In this document: positions 8,942-15,261 of the stretch, piece by piece
How positions within the stretch are numbered: position 1 is the stretch's first letter
Layout: every line of letters begins with the position of its first letter
The notes under the pieces: generated by a model
What the model saw: only the letters and a program-made list of their open reading frames with translations
Databases searched by the model: none
Told to the model about the DNA's origin: nothing
Translations under genes and position numbers: made by a program
Assembly: GCA_946886065.1 (NCBI GenBank)
Contig: CAMPHU010000083.1
Span: 1-17,722, forward strand
DNA: 17,722 bases
Direction of reading: 5' to 3'
From: an uncultured Massilia sp.
GTDB taxonomy: Bacteria > Pseudomonadota > Gammaproteobacteria > Burkholderiales > Burkholderiaceae

Positions 8942-10243
8942 ATGGTTCCGCACCTCGTCACCGCCCAAACCGGCCCTTTGCTCGATCTGGAAAAGAAAAT
9001 CCTTGAGGCCACGCCCGCCATCGAGCGCTGGTTCCGCCTCGAGTGGCAGGAGCATACGCCGCCGTTTTACTGCTCGGTGGACCTGCGCAACGCGGGCTAC
9101 AAGCTGGCGCCGGTGGACACCAACCTGTTCCCGGGCGGCTTCAACAACCTGGCCACCGAGATGCTGCCGCTGACGGTGCAGGCCGCCATGGCCGCGATCG
9201 ACAAGTACTGCCCGGACGCGCGCAACCTGCTCCTGATCCCGGAAACCAATACGCGCAACCCGCTCTACCTGCAGAACGTGGCGCGCCTGATGCAGATCTT
9301 CCGCCAGACCGGCCTGCACGTGCGCTTCGGTTCGCTGTCGCCCGAGATCACCGAGCCGACCCCGCTGGCGCTGCCGGACGGGAACATGCTGGTGATCGAG
9401 CCCCTGGTGCGCTCGCCCAACGGCCGCCGCCTGGGCCTGGCCGATTTCGATCCCTGCACCATCCTGCTCAACAACGACCTGTCGGCCGGCATCCCGCCTA
9501 TCCTGGAAAACCTGCACGAGCAGTCGCTGCTGCCGCCGCTGCACGCCGGCTGGGCGCTGCGCCGCAAGAGCAACCACCTGAAGGCCTTCGACGAGGTGGC
9601 CAAGAAGTTCGGCAAGCTGATCGACATCGACCCCTGGATGGTGAACCCGCTGCACGCCAAGTGCGGCGAGGTCGACCTGCAGGAGAACGTCGGCACCGAG
9701 GAACTGGCCGACAACGTCTCGATGCTGCTCTCGAAGATCAAGAAGAAGTACAAGGAATACGGCATGAAGGAGCAGAAGCCCTTCGTGATCCTGAAGCCCG
9801 ACGCCGGCACCTATGGCATGGGCATCCTGACCGTGAAGGATGCCAGCGAGGTGCGCGACCTGAGCCCGGCCCAGCGCAGCAAGATGTCGGTCATCAAGGA
9901 CGGCGTGGCGGTCACCGACATGATCATCCAGGAAGGCGTGCCGACCTTCGAGAGCATCAACGACGCGGTGGCCGAGCCGGTGGTGATGATGATCGACCGC
10001 TACGTGGTGGGCGGCTTCTACCGCGTGCACGCCGAGCGCGGCATCGACCAGAACCTGAATGCGCCGGGCTCGCAGTACGTGCCGCTGGCCTTCGCCCAGC
10101 AGCATGCGGTGCCGGACCTCAAGGCCAAGCCGGGCACGGCGGCGCCGAACCGCTTCTACGTCTACGGCGTGGTGGCGCGCCTCGGCCTGCTGGCGGCCTC
10201 GCTGGAGCTGGAACGCACCGATCCGAATCCGGAAGTCTACTGA
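8942..10243 (+). CDS. gshA: Glutamate-cysteine ligase, proteobacterial ferrooxidans type
   Basis: A 433-residue cytoplasmic enzyme for the first step of glutathione synthesis, ATP-dependent joining of glutamate and cysteine into gamma-glutamylcysteine. It belongs to the gshA class first defined from Acidithiobacillus ferrooxidans (TIGR02049), not the E. coli class. Recognisable segments include FYCSVDLRNAGYKLAPVDTN, LFPGGFNNLATEM, the nucleotide-binding-like VILKPDAGTYGMGILTVKD, and a C-terminal block with YVVGGFYRVH and NRFYVYGVVARLGLLAAS. I start at ATG 8942 (MVPHLVT), which gives the normal family start and has AAGGA upstream; the frame is open back to 8846. Its 3' end overlaps the convergent alpha/beta hydrolase by 7 bases. 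Its partner gshB is about 5 kb downstream, separated by an accessory block. Confidence 0.94.
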   Translation: MVPHLVTAQTGPLLDLEKKILEATPAIERWFRLEWQEHTPPFYCSVDLRNAGYKLAPVDTNLFPGGFNNLATEMLPLTVQAAMAAIDKYCPDARNLLLIPETNTRNPLYLQNVARLMQIFRQTGLHVRFGSLSPEITEPTPLALPDGNMLVIEPLVRSPNGRRLGLADFDPCTILLNNDLSAGIPPILENLHEQSLLPPLHAGWALRRKSNHLKAFDEVAKKFGKLIDIDPWMVNPLHAKCGEVDLQENVGTEELADNVSMLLSKIKKKYKEYGMKEQKPFVILKPDAGTYGMGILTVKDASEVRDLSPAQRSKMSVIKDGVAVTDMIIQEGVPTFESINDAVAEPVVMMIDRYVVGGFYRVHAERGIDQNLNAPGSQYVPLAFAQQHAVPDLKAKPGTAAPNRFYVYGVVARLGLLAASLELERTDPNPEVY

Positions 10244-11085
10244 TTCACTCCTGCGCGCCTGAGAAAGGCGCGCATCAGGTCCGCGCACTCGGCGGCATGC
10301 GTCTCCAGCAGGAAATGCGGGCCGTCGAGGATATGCGCTTCCATGCGCGGCAGCGCCCGCATCCAGGACAGGGTTTCGTCCAGGTCGAAGAAGATGTCGT
10401 GGCGCCCCCACAGCATCAGCGCCGGCGGCTGGTGGCGCTCCAGGTAGGCGGCGATCTCCTCGAAGCGCGCCACGTGGCTGCGGTAGTCGAGCACCAGCGC
10501 CCGCTGCGTGGCCAGGCGGCCCGGCAGCGACATGATCCGCCAATCCTCTTCCCATCGCGCCGCATCGAGGCGCCCTGCGATATCGCCAGGTATGCCGCCG
10601 ATGTACTGGTCGCGCACGCCTTCGAAGTTCAGGTGTGCGGTCGCCGCGGCTTCATGCCCGGACGTCGGATCGTCCCAGAATGCCCTGGTCGCAGCCCATG
10701 ACGGGCCCATGCCGCTCTCGTGGGCATTGGCGTTCTGGATGATGAGGCTGCGGATCCTGCCGGGTGAGCGCGTGGCGAGGTGCAGCCCGACCGGCGCGCC
10801 ATAGTCGTGCAGGTACAGGTGGAAGGCATCGACGCCGAGCCGCGCCAGCAGGCCGTCGATGAGGTCCGCGAAACGCGAGAAAGCCGGGTTGCCGATCGGC
10901 GCCGAGTTCCCATAGCCGGGCAGGTCCGGCGCGATCACGAAGCAGTCCTGCGCCAGCGCTTCGATCACTTCGCGAAACGTCGCCGAGGAGCTGGGAAAGC
11001 CGTGGAGCAGGAGCAGGGCGGGCTTGCCCCGGTCGCCCGCCAGGCGCACGGCCAGTTCCGCACCATCGACCTCGATCTTGTCCAT
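10237..11085 (-). CDS. Alpha/beta hydrolase, haloalkane dehalogenase/epoxide hydrolase-like
   Basis: A 282-residue alpha/beta-hydrolase. The catalytic triad can be read directly: nucleophile Asp94 in YLHDYGAPVGL, acid Asp230 in LMLWGRHDIFF, and His257 in DGPHFLLETH. HGFP at residues 28-31 forms the oxyanion-hole motif. An aspartate rather than serine nucleophile is the mark of the haloalkane dehalogenase/epoxide hydrolase group, so it probably opens epoxides or removes halide from small organic molecules; the substrate is unknown. A perfect AGGAGG site precedes the ATG and overlaps the soxR stop codon. The gene starts 8 bases after soxR and should be co-transcribed with it. Its 3' end overlaps the end of gshA by 7 bases. 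Confidence 0.9.
   Translation of the reverse strand: MDKIEVDGAELAVRLAGDRGKPALLLLHGFPSSSATFREVIEALAQDCFVIAPDLPGYGNSAPIGNPAFSRFADLIDGLLARLGVDAFHLYLHDYGAPVGLHLATRSPGRIRSLIIQNANAHESGMGPSWAATRAFWDDPTSGHEAAATAHLNFEGVRDQYIGGIPGDIAGRLDAARWEEDWRIMSLPGRLATQRALVLDYRSHVARFEEIAAYLERHQPPALMLWGRHDIFFDLDETLSWMRALPRMEAHILDGPHFLLETHAAECADLMRAFLRRAGVNQ
10252..10274. terminator. GC hairpin just after the gshA stop, terminator-like without T-run
   Basis: TGCGCGCC (10252-10259) and GGCGCGCA (10267-10274) make a perfect 8-bp stem with a seven-base loop, 8 bases after the gshA stop. There is no run of T afterwards, so it may only pause transcription or stabilise the mRNA end. It lies inside the last codons of the convergent hydrolase gene. 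Confidence 0.35.
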
Positions 11086-11093
11086 CGCTCCTC

Positions 11094-11546
11094 CTACAGG
11101 AGCTGCGGCCCGCTGCCTTGCTCCGACAATTCATCCAGGGGATTACGCAGCCGGCAGGCATCGATCGACAGGCAGCCGCAGCCGATGCAGCCGTCCAGCT
11201 GGTCGCGCAGGCGCGTCAGCTGCGTGATGCGCTCGTCCAGCTCCTTGCGCCACAGGCTCGACATGCGCGCCCAGTCGGCTGCTGTCGGCGAGCGTCCTTC
11301 CGGCAGGGACGCGAAAGCCTCGCTGATCGAGGCCAGCGAAATGCCGATGCGCTGGGCCACCTTGATCACCGCCACCCGGCGCAGCACGTCGCGGCCGTAG
11401 CGGCGCTGCTGGCCGGCGCTGCGCACGCTGTGGATCAGGCCCTTGGTTTCGTAGAAGTGCAGGGCCGAGACCGCCACGCCGCTGCGGCGCGCCACTTCGC
11501 CCACCGTCAGCGGGCGCTTGATCTCGTCCGGATCGATTTTCGCCAT
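11094..11546 (-). CDS. soxR: Redox-sensing transcriptional activator SoxR
   Basis: A 150-residue MerR-family regulator. The N-terminal winged helix-turn-helix reads [26 protein letters not shown], and residues 44-52 (AGQQRRYGR) match the MerR wing. The C-terminal [2Fe-2S] cluster ligands Cys120, Cys123, Cys125 and Cys131 (CIGCGC then five residues then C) have the exact spacing of E. coli SoxR. Oxidation of the cluster by redox-cycling compounds or nitric oxide lets SoxR untwist a promoter with an over-long spacer. Such a promoter, with a near-palindromic SoxR box, lies 15 bases upstream and faces the SnoaL-like gene. An AGAGG site precedes the ATG. The alpha/beta hydrolase follows 8 bases downstream. 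The box also covers the predicted soxR start point, so autoregulation is likely. Confidence 0.96.
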   Translation of the reverse strand: MAKIDPDEIKRPLTVGEVARRSGVAVSALHFYETKGLIHSVRSAGQQRRYGRDVLRRVAVIKVAQRIGISLASISEAFASLPEGRSPTAADWARMSSLWRKELDERITQLTRLRDQLDGCIGCGCLSIDACRLRNPLDELSEQGSGPQLL

Positions 11547-11556
11547 GATTTACCTC

Positions 11557-11587
11557 TTGACCTCAAGTTACGTTGAGGTTCTACACT
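11557..11587 (+). promoter_or_regulatory. SoxR-activated promoter with SoxR box
   Basis: The 18-bp box CCTCAAGTTACGTTGAGG (11561-11578) differs from the E. coli soxS operator CCTCAAGTTAACTTGAGG at only two central bases. It lies between a -35 TTGACC (11557-11562) and a -10 TACACT (11582-11587) separated by 19 bases. That over-long spacing is the hallmark of SoxR/MerR-activated promoters. Transcription should start near 11594 and read into the SnoaL-like gene at 11623. Confidence 0.92.
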
Positions 11588-11606
11588 CGTCCGCAACGAT
11601 AGTCAA
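11578..11606 (-). promoter_or_regulatory. Candidate divergent promoter for soxR and the hydrolase
   Basis: On the minus strand TTGACT (11606-11601) and TAGAAC (11583-11578) are 17 bases apart. Transcription would start near 11571, inside the SoxR box, leaving a leader of about 25 bases before the soxR ATG. SoxR bound at the box would then limit its own synthesis. Confidence 0.55.
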
Positions 11607-11622
11607 TCCACTGGAGAAAACG

Positions 11623-12075
11623 ATGCATACTGCGAAGACGGCGGTCGAACTCAACAAGGAACTGGTGCGCGCGCTGTACGAGGACTGCATCAACACGCGC
11701 GCGCTCGACCGGCTGGAGGACCTGATCGCGCCGGACTTCAAGGGGGCGCGCGGCGAACGGGGACCGCGCGAGTTCCGCGCCACGATCGAGGCCGTGCTGA
11801 CCGGCTTTCCCGGCGTGCGTTTCGAACTCCACGACCTGATCGGCGAAGACGACAAGGTGGCGGCGCGCTGGACCTTCCGCGCCACCCACCGCGGACGCTT
11901 CGCCGGCCTGCCGCCCAGCCATGCCGACGTCACGCAGGAAGGCAATGTGATCTACCAGATGCGCGAGGGCCGAATCGTCCGCGCGTGGCTGCAGGCCGAC
12001 CGCCTGGGCGTGCTGCAGCAGATCGGCGCTATTGCGCCTGCGTTCGCGGAAAGCCGTGCGAACCGGCCGCTGTGA
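11623..12075 (+). CDS. SnoaL-like / ester cyclase family protein
   Basis: A 150-residue protein of the SnoaL-like (NTF2-fold) group. Visible family traits are the helical start NKELVRALYEDCINTRALDRLEDLI, the conserved PDF turn (APDFKG), FRATIEAVLTGFPGVRFELHDLIGEDDKVAARWTF with the R/G/F-rich THRGRFAGLPP loop, and the ending GNVIYQMREGRIVRAWLQAD. Members include polyketide ester cyclases and many small-molecule-binding proteins of unknown substrate. I start at ATG 11623, which has GGAGA upstream and lies after the SoxR-type promoter; the frame extends back to 11518 but crosses the promoter. It is the direct predicted SoxR target and so probably handles or binds a redox-active or reactive compound. 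It ends 62 bases before the sigma-factor gene. Confidence 0.85.
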   Translation: MHTAKTAVELNKELVRALYEDCINTRALDRLEDLIAPDFKGARGERGPREFRATIEAVLTGFPGVRFELHDLIGEDDKVAARWTFRATHRGRFAGLPPSHADVTQEGNVIYQMREGRIVRAWLQADRLGVLQQIGAIAPAFAESRANRPL

Positions 12076-12108
12076 GGGAACGCGCGGCCGCCGCCGTGCA
12101 TCTGATGG
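12076..12108 (+). promoter_or_regulatory. Candidate ECF promoter, copy 1 (before the sigma gene)
   Basis: GGGAACGCG (12076-12084), 13 bases, GCATC (12098-12102), two bases, ATGG. The same blocks with identical spacing occur before the DUF4142 gene, while the GC-only 13-base stretch differs. GGAAC followed after 16 bases by a short second block is the usual ECF -35/-10 geometry. The first block begins directly after the SnoaL-like stop codon. The start point would be about 30 bases before the sigma ATG. Confidence 0.6.
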
Positions 12109-12137
12109 TCAAGGAGACACCCATTAGAGGAGAAAAC

Positions 12138-12839
12138 ATGCAGCCGGCACCCTTGCAGACCAGTACAGGAACGGACCCCGACGGCGCATTGCTGCTGCGG
12201 ATCGCCGATGGCGACAGCAGCGCCTTCGAGCCGCTGATGCGGCGCTACAACCGCCGGCTCTACCGCGTGGCGCGCAGCATCCTGCGCGACGACGCCGAGG
12301 CCGAGGACGCGCTCCAGGACGCCTACCTGCAGGCCTTCCGCGCCCTGAAAGGTTTCCGGGCCGAGTCCTCGCTCGGCACCTGGCTGACCCGCATCGTCGT
12401 GAACGCCGCCCTGATGCGTCACCGCAAGGCCCGCAGAATGGCCAAGGTGATCCAAATGAGCATCGAACCGAGCGCGGAGCCGGATATGGAAGAACGCAGC
12501 GACACCCAGTTTTCCCAGCAGGAAGAACAACCCGAGCGCGCCGCGCTGCGCGCCCAGACCCGGCAGCTGATCGAAGCGCGGATCGATGCGCTGCCGGAAG
12601 TCTTCCGGACCGTGTTCGTGCTGCGCGCCCTGGAAGAGCTCAGCGTCGAGGAAACCGCGGCCACGCTCGGCATTCCGGAGGCCACCGTGCGCAGCCGCTA
12701 CTTCCGCGCGCGCGCGATGCTGCGCGAGGCCTTGTCGCGGGAAATCGATTTTGCGCTGGAAGAGGCCTTCGCCTTCGACGGCGCGCGCTGCGACCGCATC
12801 GTCAGCCGGGTGCTGCGCCGCCTGGACCAAGCCGGGTGA
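12138..12839 (+). CDS. ECF-like RNA polymerase sigma factor
   Basis: A 233-residue sigma-70-family factor with region 2 at about residues 30-98 (FEPLMRRYNRRLYRVARSIL, then DDAEAEDALQDAYLQAF, then SSLGTWLTRIVVNAAL) and region 4 at about 144-198 (IDALPEVFRTVFVLRALEEL, then a helix-turn-helix LSVEETAATLGIPEATVRSR). No region 1 or 3 is present, so it is ECF-like. The linker is unusually long and acidic (residues 108-138, rich in E, D and Q). A C-terminal extension after residue 200 contains FAFDGARCDRIVSRVLRRL with one cysteine, Cys218. The ATG at 12138 has AGAGGAGA upstream. No anti-sigma gene lies next to it, so its control is not evident. Copies of one promoter-like motif before this gene and before the DUF4142-cupredoxin pair suggest it drives both. 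Confidence 0.9.
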   Translation: MQPAPLQTSTGTDPDGALLLRIADGDSSAFEPLMRRYNRRLYRVARSILRDDAEAEDALQDAYLQAFRALKGFRAESSLGTWLTRIVVNAALMRHRKARRMAKVIQMSIEPSAEPDMEERSDTQFSQQEEQPERAALRAQTRQLIEARIDALPEVFRTVFVLRALEELSVEETAATLGIPEATVRSRYFRARAMLREALSREIDFALEEAFAFDGARCDRIVSRVLRRLDQAG

Positions 12840-12847
12840 CGGGAAAC

Positions 12848-12880
12848 GGGAACGCGGCGGCGGCGGGCCGCATCCAATGG
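12848..12880 (+). promoter_or_regulatory. Candidate ECF promoter, copy 2 (before DUF4142-cupredoxin)
   Basis: GGGAACGCG (12848-12856), 13 bases, GCATC (12870-12874), two bases, ATGG. It matches copy 1 before the sigma gene block for block, with the same distances. A start near 12881 would leave a leader of about 38 bases to the DUF4142 ATG. It lies 8 bases after the sigma-factor stop codon. Confidence 0.6.
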
Positions 12881-12918
12881 GCAGCTTCACCGTTTTCACT
12901 CACCTGAAGAGGCCCGCC

Positions 12919-13440
12919 ATGAAAAAATCGATTCCGCTGCTCCTGTCCATCCTCTCTTGCGCCGGCCTGGTGTCCGCCGCACATGCCGCTCCACCCAACG
13001 ACGCCCAGATCGCCGCCATCGTCGTCGCCGCCAACGCGGTCGACATCGACGCCGGCAAGCTGGCCCAGTCCAAGACGTCCAGCAAGACCGTGCGCGCCTT
13101 CGCCGAGCGCATGGTGGCCGACCATGCCTCGGTCAACCGGCAAGCCACGGCCCTGGTGCAGAAGCTGAAGGTCACGCCGGAAGAAAACGACACGAGCGCG
13201 AGCCTGAAGAAGGATGGCGGCGCCACCCTGGCCAGGCTGAAGGGCATGTCGGGCAAGGCCTTCGACAAGGCTTATGTCGACAACGAGGTCGCCTACCACC
13301 AGACCGTGCTCGACGCACTGGACAAGACCCTGATTCCCGGCGCCGCCAACGCCGAACTGAAGGCCCTGCTGGTGAAGGTGCGTCCGGCCTTCGTGGCCCA
13401 CCTGGAGCATGCCAGGCACCTCCAGGGCGAACTCAAATGA
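12919..13440 (+). CDS. Exported DUF4142 protein
   Basis: A 173-residue periplasmic protein. The signal peptide spans residues 1-23 (MKKSIPLLLSILSCAGLVSA then AHA). The mature part is a helical DUF4142 domain with the hallmark FAERMVADHASVNRQATAL at about residues 61-79, preceded by AAIVVAANAVDIDAGKLAQSK and ending with VRPAFVAHLEHARHLQGEL. DUF4142 is a ferritin-like-appearing four-helix family without proven function, often found next to stress regulators. I chose ATG 12919 because it starts the signal peptide; AAGAGG lies upstream. Its stop codon overlaps the cupredoxin start as ATGA, so the two are translated as a coupled pair. The likely sigma-dependent promoter just upstream ties it to the ECF factor. 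Confidence 0.88.
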   Translation: MKKSIPLLLSILSCAGLVSAAHAAPPNDAQIAAIVVAANAVDIDAGKLAQSKTSSKTVRAFAERMVADHASVNRQATALVQKLKVTPEENDTSASLKKDGGATLARLKGMSGKAFDKAYVDNEVAYHQTVLDALDKTLIPGAANAELKALLVKVRPAFVAHLEHARHLQGELK

Positions 13441-13760
13441 ACCCGTGGCGCGCCGCCGTCCTGGCACTGTGCTGGCCGGCGGTTGCCGGGGCGGCGGAAC
13501 ACCGCGTGGTCATCGATGGCATGGCCTTCACGCCACGCGTGGTCCGGGCGCGGCCTGGCGACACCATCGTCTGGACCAACAAGGACCTGTTCGTCCACAA
13601 CGTCACGGCGGACAAGGGGAAGATGCGTTCGGGCGAGCTGCAGTCCGGGCAGGCCTGGCGCTACACGGTGCGCGCCGGCCCGCCGATCGATTACCGCTGC
13701 ACCCTGCATCCGACCATGACGGCGCGGATCGAGGTCGCTGCCAGCCCGAAAGGAAACTAG
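13437..13760 (+). CDS. Exported cupredoxin (plastocyanin/azurin-like copper protein)
   Basis: A 107-residue exported blue-copper-type protein. The signal peptide is MNPWRAAVLALCWPAVAGAA (residues 1-20). Type 1 copper ligands are all present: His54 in FVHNVTAD, and Cys88, His91 and Met94 in CTLHPTM. FTPRVVRARPGDTIVWTNKD is the typical lead strand of the small cupredoxin group. Such proteins carry electrons or bind copper in the periplasm. The gene overlaps the DUF4142 stop by four bases (ATGA), which points to co-translation and a shared role. It ends one base before the convergent VOC gene, leaving no room for a separate terminator. Electron partner and function are unknown. Confidence 0.9.
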   Translation: MNPWRAAVLALCWPAVAGAAEHRVVIDGMAFTPRVVRARPGDTIVWTNKDLFVHNVTADKGKMRSGELQSGQAWRYTVRAGPPIDYRCTLHPTMTARIEVAASPKGN

Positions 13761-13761
13761 C

Positions 13762-14145
13762 TTATTGGCCCGCGGGCGGCTGCCAGAGCTCGACCTTGTT
13801 CCCCTCCGGATCGATGACCCAGCCGAACTTGCCGTACTCGGAGTCGTCGGTCTGGTCGAGCACCTGGCAGCCTTCCTCGCGCAGGGCCTGGAGCAGGGCG
13901 GCCAGGTCGTCGACGCGGTAGTTGATCATGAAGGAAGCCCCCGGCGCGAAGTGGCTGTCGGTGTTCGGGCTGATGGACCAGATGGTGGTGCCGCCGGCCG
14001 GCTTGCCTTCGGCGTCGGTCCAGGTGAAGGCGGCGCCGCCCCATTCGAGCACGGGAATGCCCAGGTGCCGCTGGTACCAGGCGCGCAGCGCCGCCGGGTC
14101 TTTCGCGTGGAAGAAGATGCCGCCGATACCAGTCACTCGCTTCAT
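13762..14145 (-). CDS. VOC (glyoxalase/bleomycin-resistance fold) family protein
   Basis: A 127-residue single-unit VOC protein: GIGGIFFHAKDPAALRAWYQRHLGI at the start, then FTWTDAEGKPAGGTTIWSI, a second beta-alpha unit (FMINYRVDDLAALLQALREEG), and the C-terminal GWVIDPEGNKVELWQP. His13 and Glu119 stand at positions that often bind metal in this superfamily. Members include glyoxalases, dioxygenases and resistance proteins that hold toxic compounds; the substrate here cannot be told. Starts are possible at 14157 and 14145; I choose 14145 because GGAG lies at the right distance before it and nothing useful precedes 14157. It ends one base from the convergent cupredoxin gene. Confidence 0.85.
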   Translation of the reverse strand: MKRVTGIGGIFFHAKDPAALRAWYQRHLGIPVLEWGGAAFTWTDAEGKPAGGTTIWSISPNTDSHFAPGASFMINYRVDDLAALLQALREEGCQVLDQTDDSEYGKFGWVIDPEGNKVELWQPPAGQ

Positions 14146-14395
14146 AAGGTGCTCCATCTGGACAGTGTGGAAGGCCAGTCTATTTAAATGTTTGCACCAT
14201 TGCAATATGCTCGTTCGCGCCCGTATTGATGGCCGTGGGCCTGGCGGCCCGGTTGCGCCGCCGCCCGGCGCCGTGTCGCCGCACTTCGCCACCTCCTGCA
14301 CCTTGTGGGAGATGAGTGCAGCCCTGCCGCACGACCATCTGGCCTTCCTGGCGCGCCACGACAGTCCTCCTGCCCGTACGCGCACGATCGCGGAG
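14146..14395. other. Non-coding gap with VOC promoter region and decayed-looking sequence
   Basis: These 250 bases between the VOC and DUF4272 genes contain a short AT-richer part (14180-14210) that should hold the VOC promoter. The remainder is GC-rich with no gene I can support. Two overlapping open frames cross it but neither resembles a protein family or has a ribosome site. It may be remnant coding DNA. Confidence 0.4.
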
Positions 14396-15043
14396 TCAGG
14401 TATCGGTGCCGACCTCGTCCCAGTCGTCTTCGTCGTCGTAGCGGGTCATCCAGTTGACCGCATAATGCCATTCGAAGACCGCGCCCGCTTCGATGCCGGC
14501 CGGCGTGGGCCGGCCATGCAGGCGCGCGTCGCGTACCGCCCAGTGCAGGCGGTAGAGGCGGTCGGACCAGTCGAGGATCTCGCGCACCGGCCGCACGCGC
14601 AAGGCTTGTCTTAAGGCAATGGGATCGGATTCGTCTTCCGGAAACACATGCAGGAATTCGCGCGCGCTGGCCTCGCTGCGCGGCAAGCCGATGCGGTCGA
14701 CCAGGCCGCCGCACCAGGCCAGGAAATACAGCGCTTCCAGCCGCCACGAGAAGCGGATGTAGTCTTCCTCGGCGGGCGCGTCGTCGAACAGGAAGCCTTG
14801 TTCCTCGGCCGATAGCCAGCTGCGCCGCTCGTCGATCGAAAAATAATCCTCGAAAAAATCGTTCTCGCGCAGCATCGCGGTGCCCACGACGCCCCACAGG
14901 GCGGCCAGGCGGCGGCACAGCTCGTCGGCTGAGCGGAGCTTGACTTCGCCCTCATCCTCGATCCAGGGCAGGTTGGGATTGACGGGAATGCCGTGTTCGC
15001 GAAGCAGGGCTTCGGTCGCGGCTTGGCGTTGGGCGGGTGTCAT
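14396..15043 (-). CDS. DUF4272 domain protein
   Basis: A 215-residue, acidic, probably cytoplasmic protein without signal peptide or membrane span. Segments typical of DUF4272 are visible: an N-terminal REHGIPVNPNLPWIEDEGEV, the RSADELCRRLAALWGVVGTA block, DYIRFSWRLEALYFLAWCGG in the middle, and the C-terminal FEWHYAVNWMTRYDDEDDWDEV ending in TDT. The function of this family is unknown; members occur as single genes in many bacteria, sometimes near secretion or immunity loci. Here it stands alone on the minus strand between the VOC gene and gshB. The ATG at 15043 has AAGGCAA upstream. No motif suggests a catalytic role. Confidence 0.82.
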   Translation of the reverse strand: MTPAQRQAATEALLREHGIPVNPNLPWIEDEGEVKLRSADELCRRLAALWGVVGTAMLRENDFFEDYFSIDERRSWLSAEEQGFLFDDAPAEEDYIRFSWRLEALYFLAWCGGLVDRIGLPRSEASAREFLHVFPEDESDPIALRQALRVRPVREILDWSDRLYRLHWAVRDARLHGRPTPAGIEAGAVFEWHYAVNWMTRYDDEDDWDEVGTDT

Positions 15044-15261
15044 GGGTTGCCTTATGATCGAGGCATCACGATATCAAATAAATAAGCACCTCAACAAGGG
15101 ACCGGCGCAAGAAACAGGCGGGAAGCTTGAGGACGCGCAGCCACGCCTGTGAGACCGCGCAAGTTGCTAATTGACATACATTTGCAGGGCGGGACTGGCA
15201 GGCGGCCGCGAGCTTCGGCGTTTCCAGCTAAAATCGAAGCCTTGCCCCTATTGGAAGCACC
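15044..15261. other. Intergenic region between DUF4272 and gshB
   Basis: This 218-base gap lies between divergent genes and should hold promoters for both. For gshB the best candidate is a -10 TAAAAT at 15229-15234, which would give a leader of about 20 bases; no good -35 lies at the right distance. For the minus-strand gene, TTGTTG (15097-15092) and GATATC (15075-15070) are 16 bases apart, a weak match in an AT-rich patch. No repeat or terminator is evident. Confidence 0.4.

Noticed and set aside
14237..14250. Small GGGCC/GGCCC hairpin in the VOC-DUF4272 gap
   Set aside because: Five base pairs in very GC-rich DNA with no T-run; expected by chance.
14207..14395. Short plus-strand frame starting MLVRARID, recalling RelB/DinJ antitoxins
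   Set aside because: Only five or six residues match; the following sequence is Pro/Gly rich with none of the family's helix, there is no ribosome site and no toxin gene.
15171..15199. TTGACA hexamer upstream of gshB as a promoter
   Set aside because: No acceptable -10 lies 16-18 bases downstream (ACTGGC); the TAAAAT nearer the gene is more plausible but lacks a -35.
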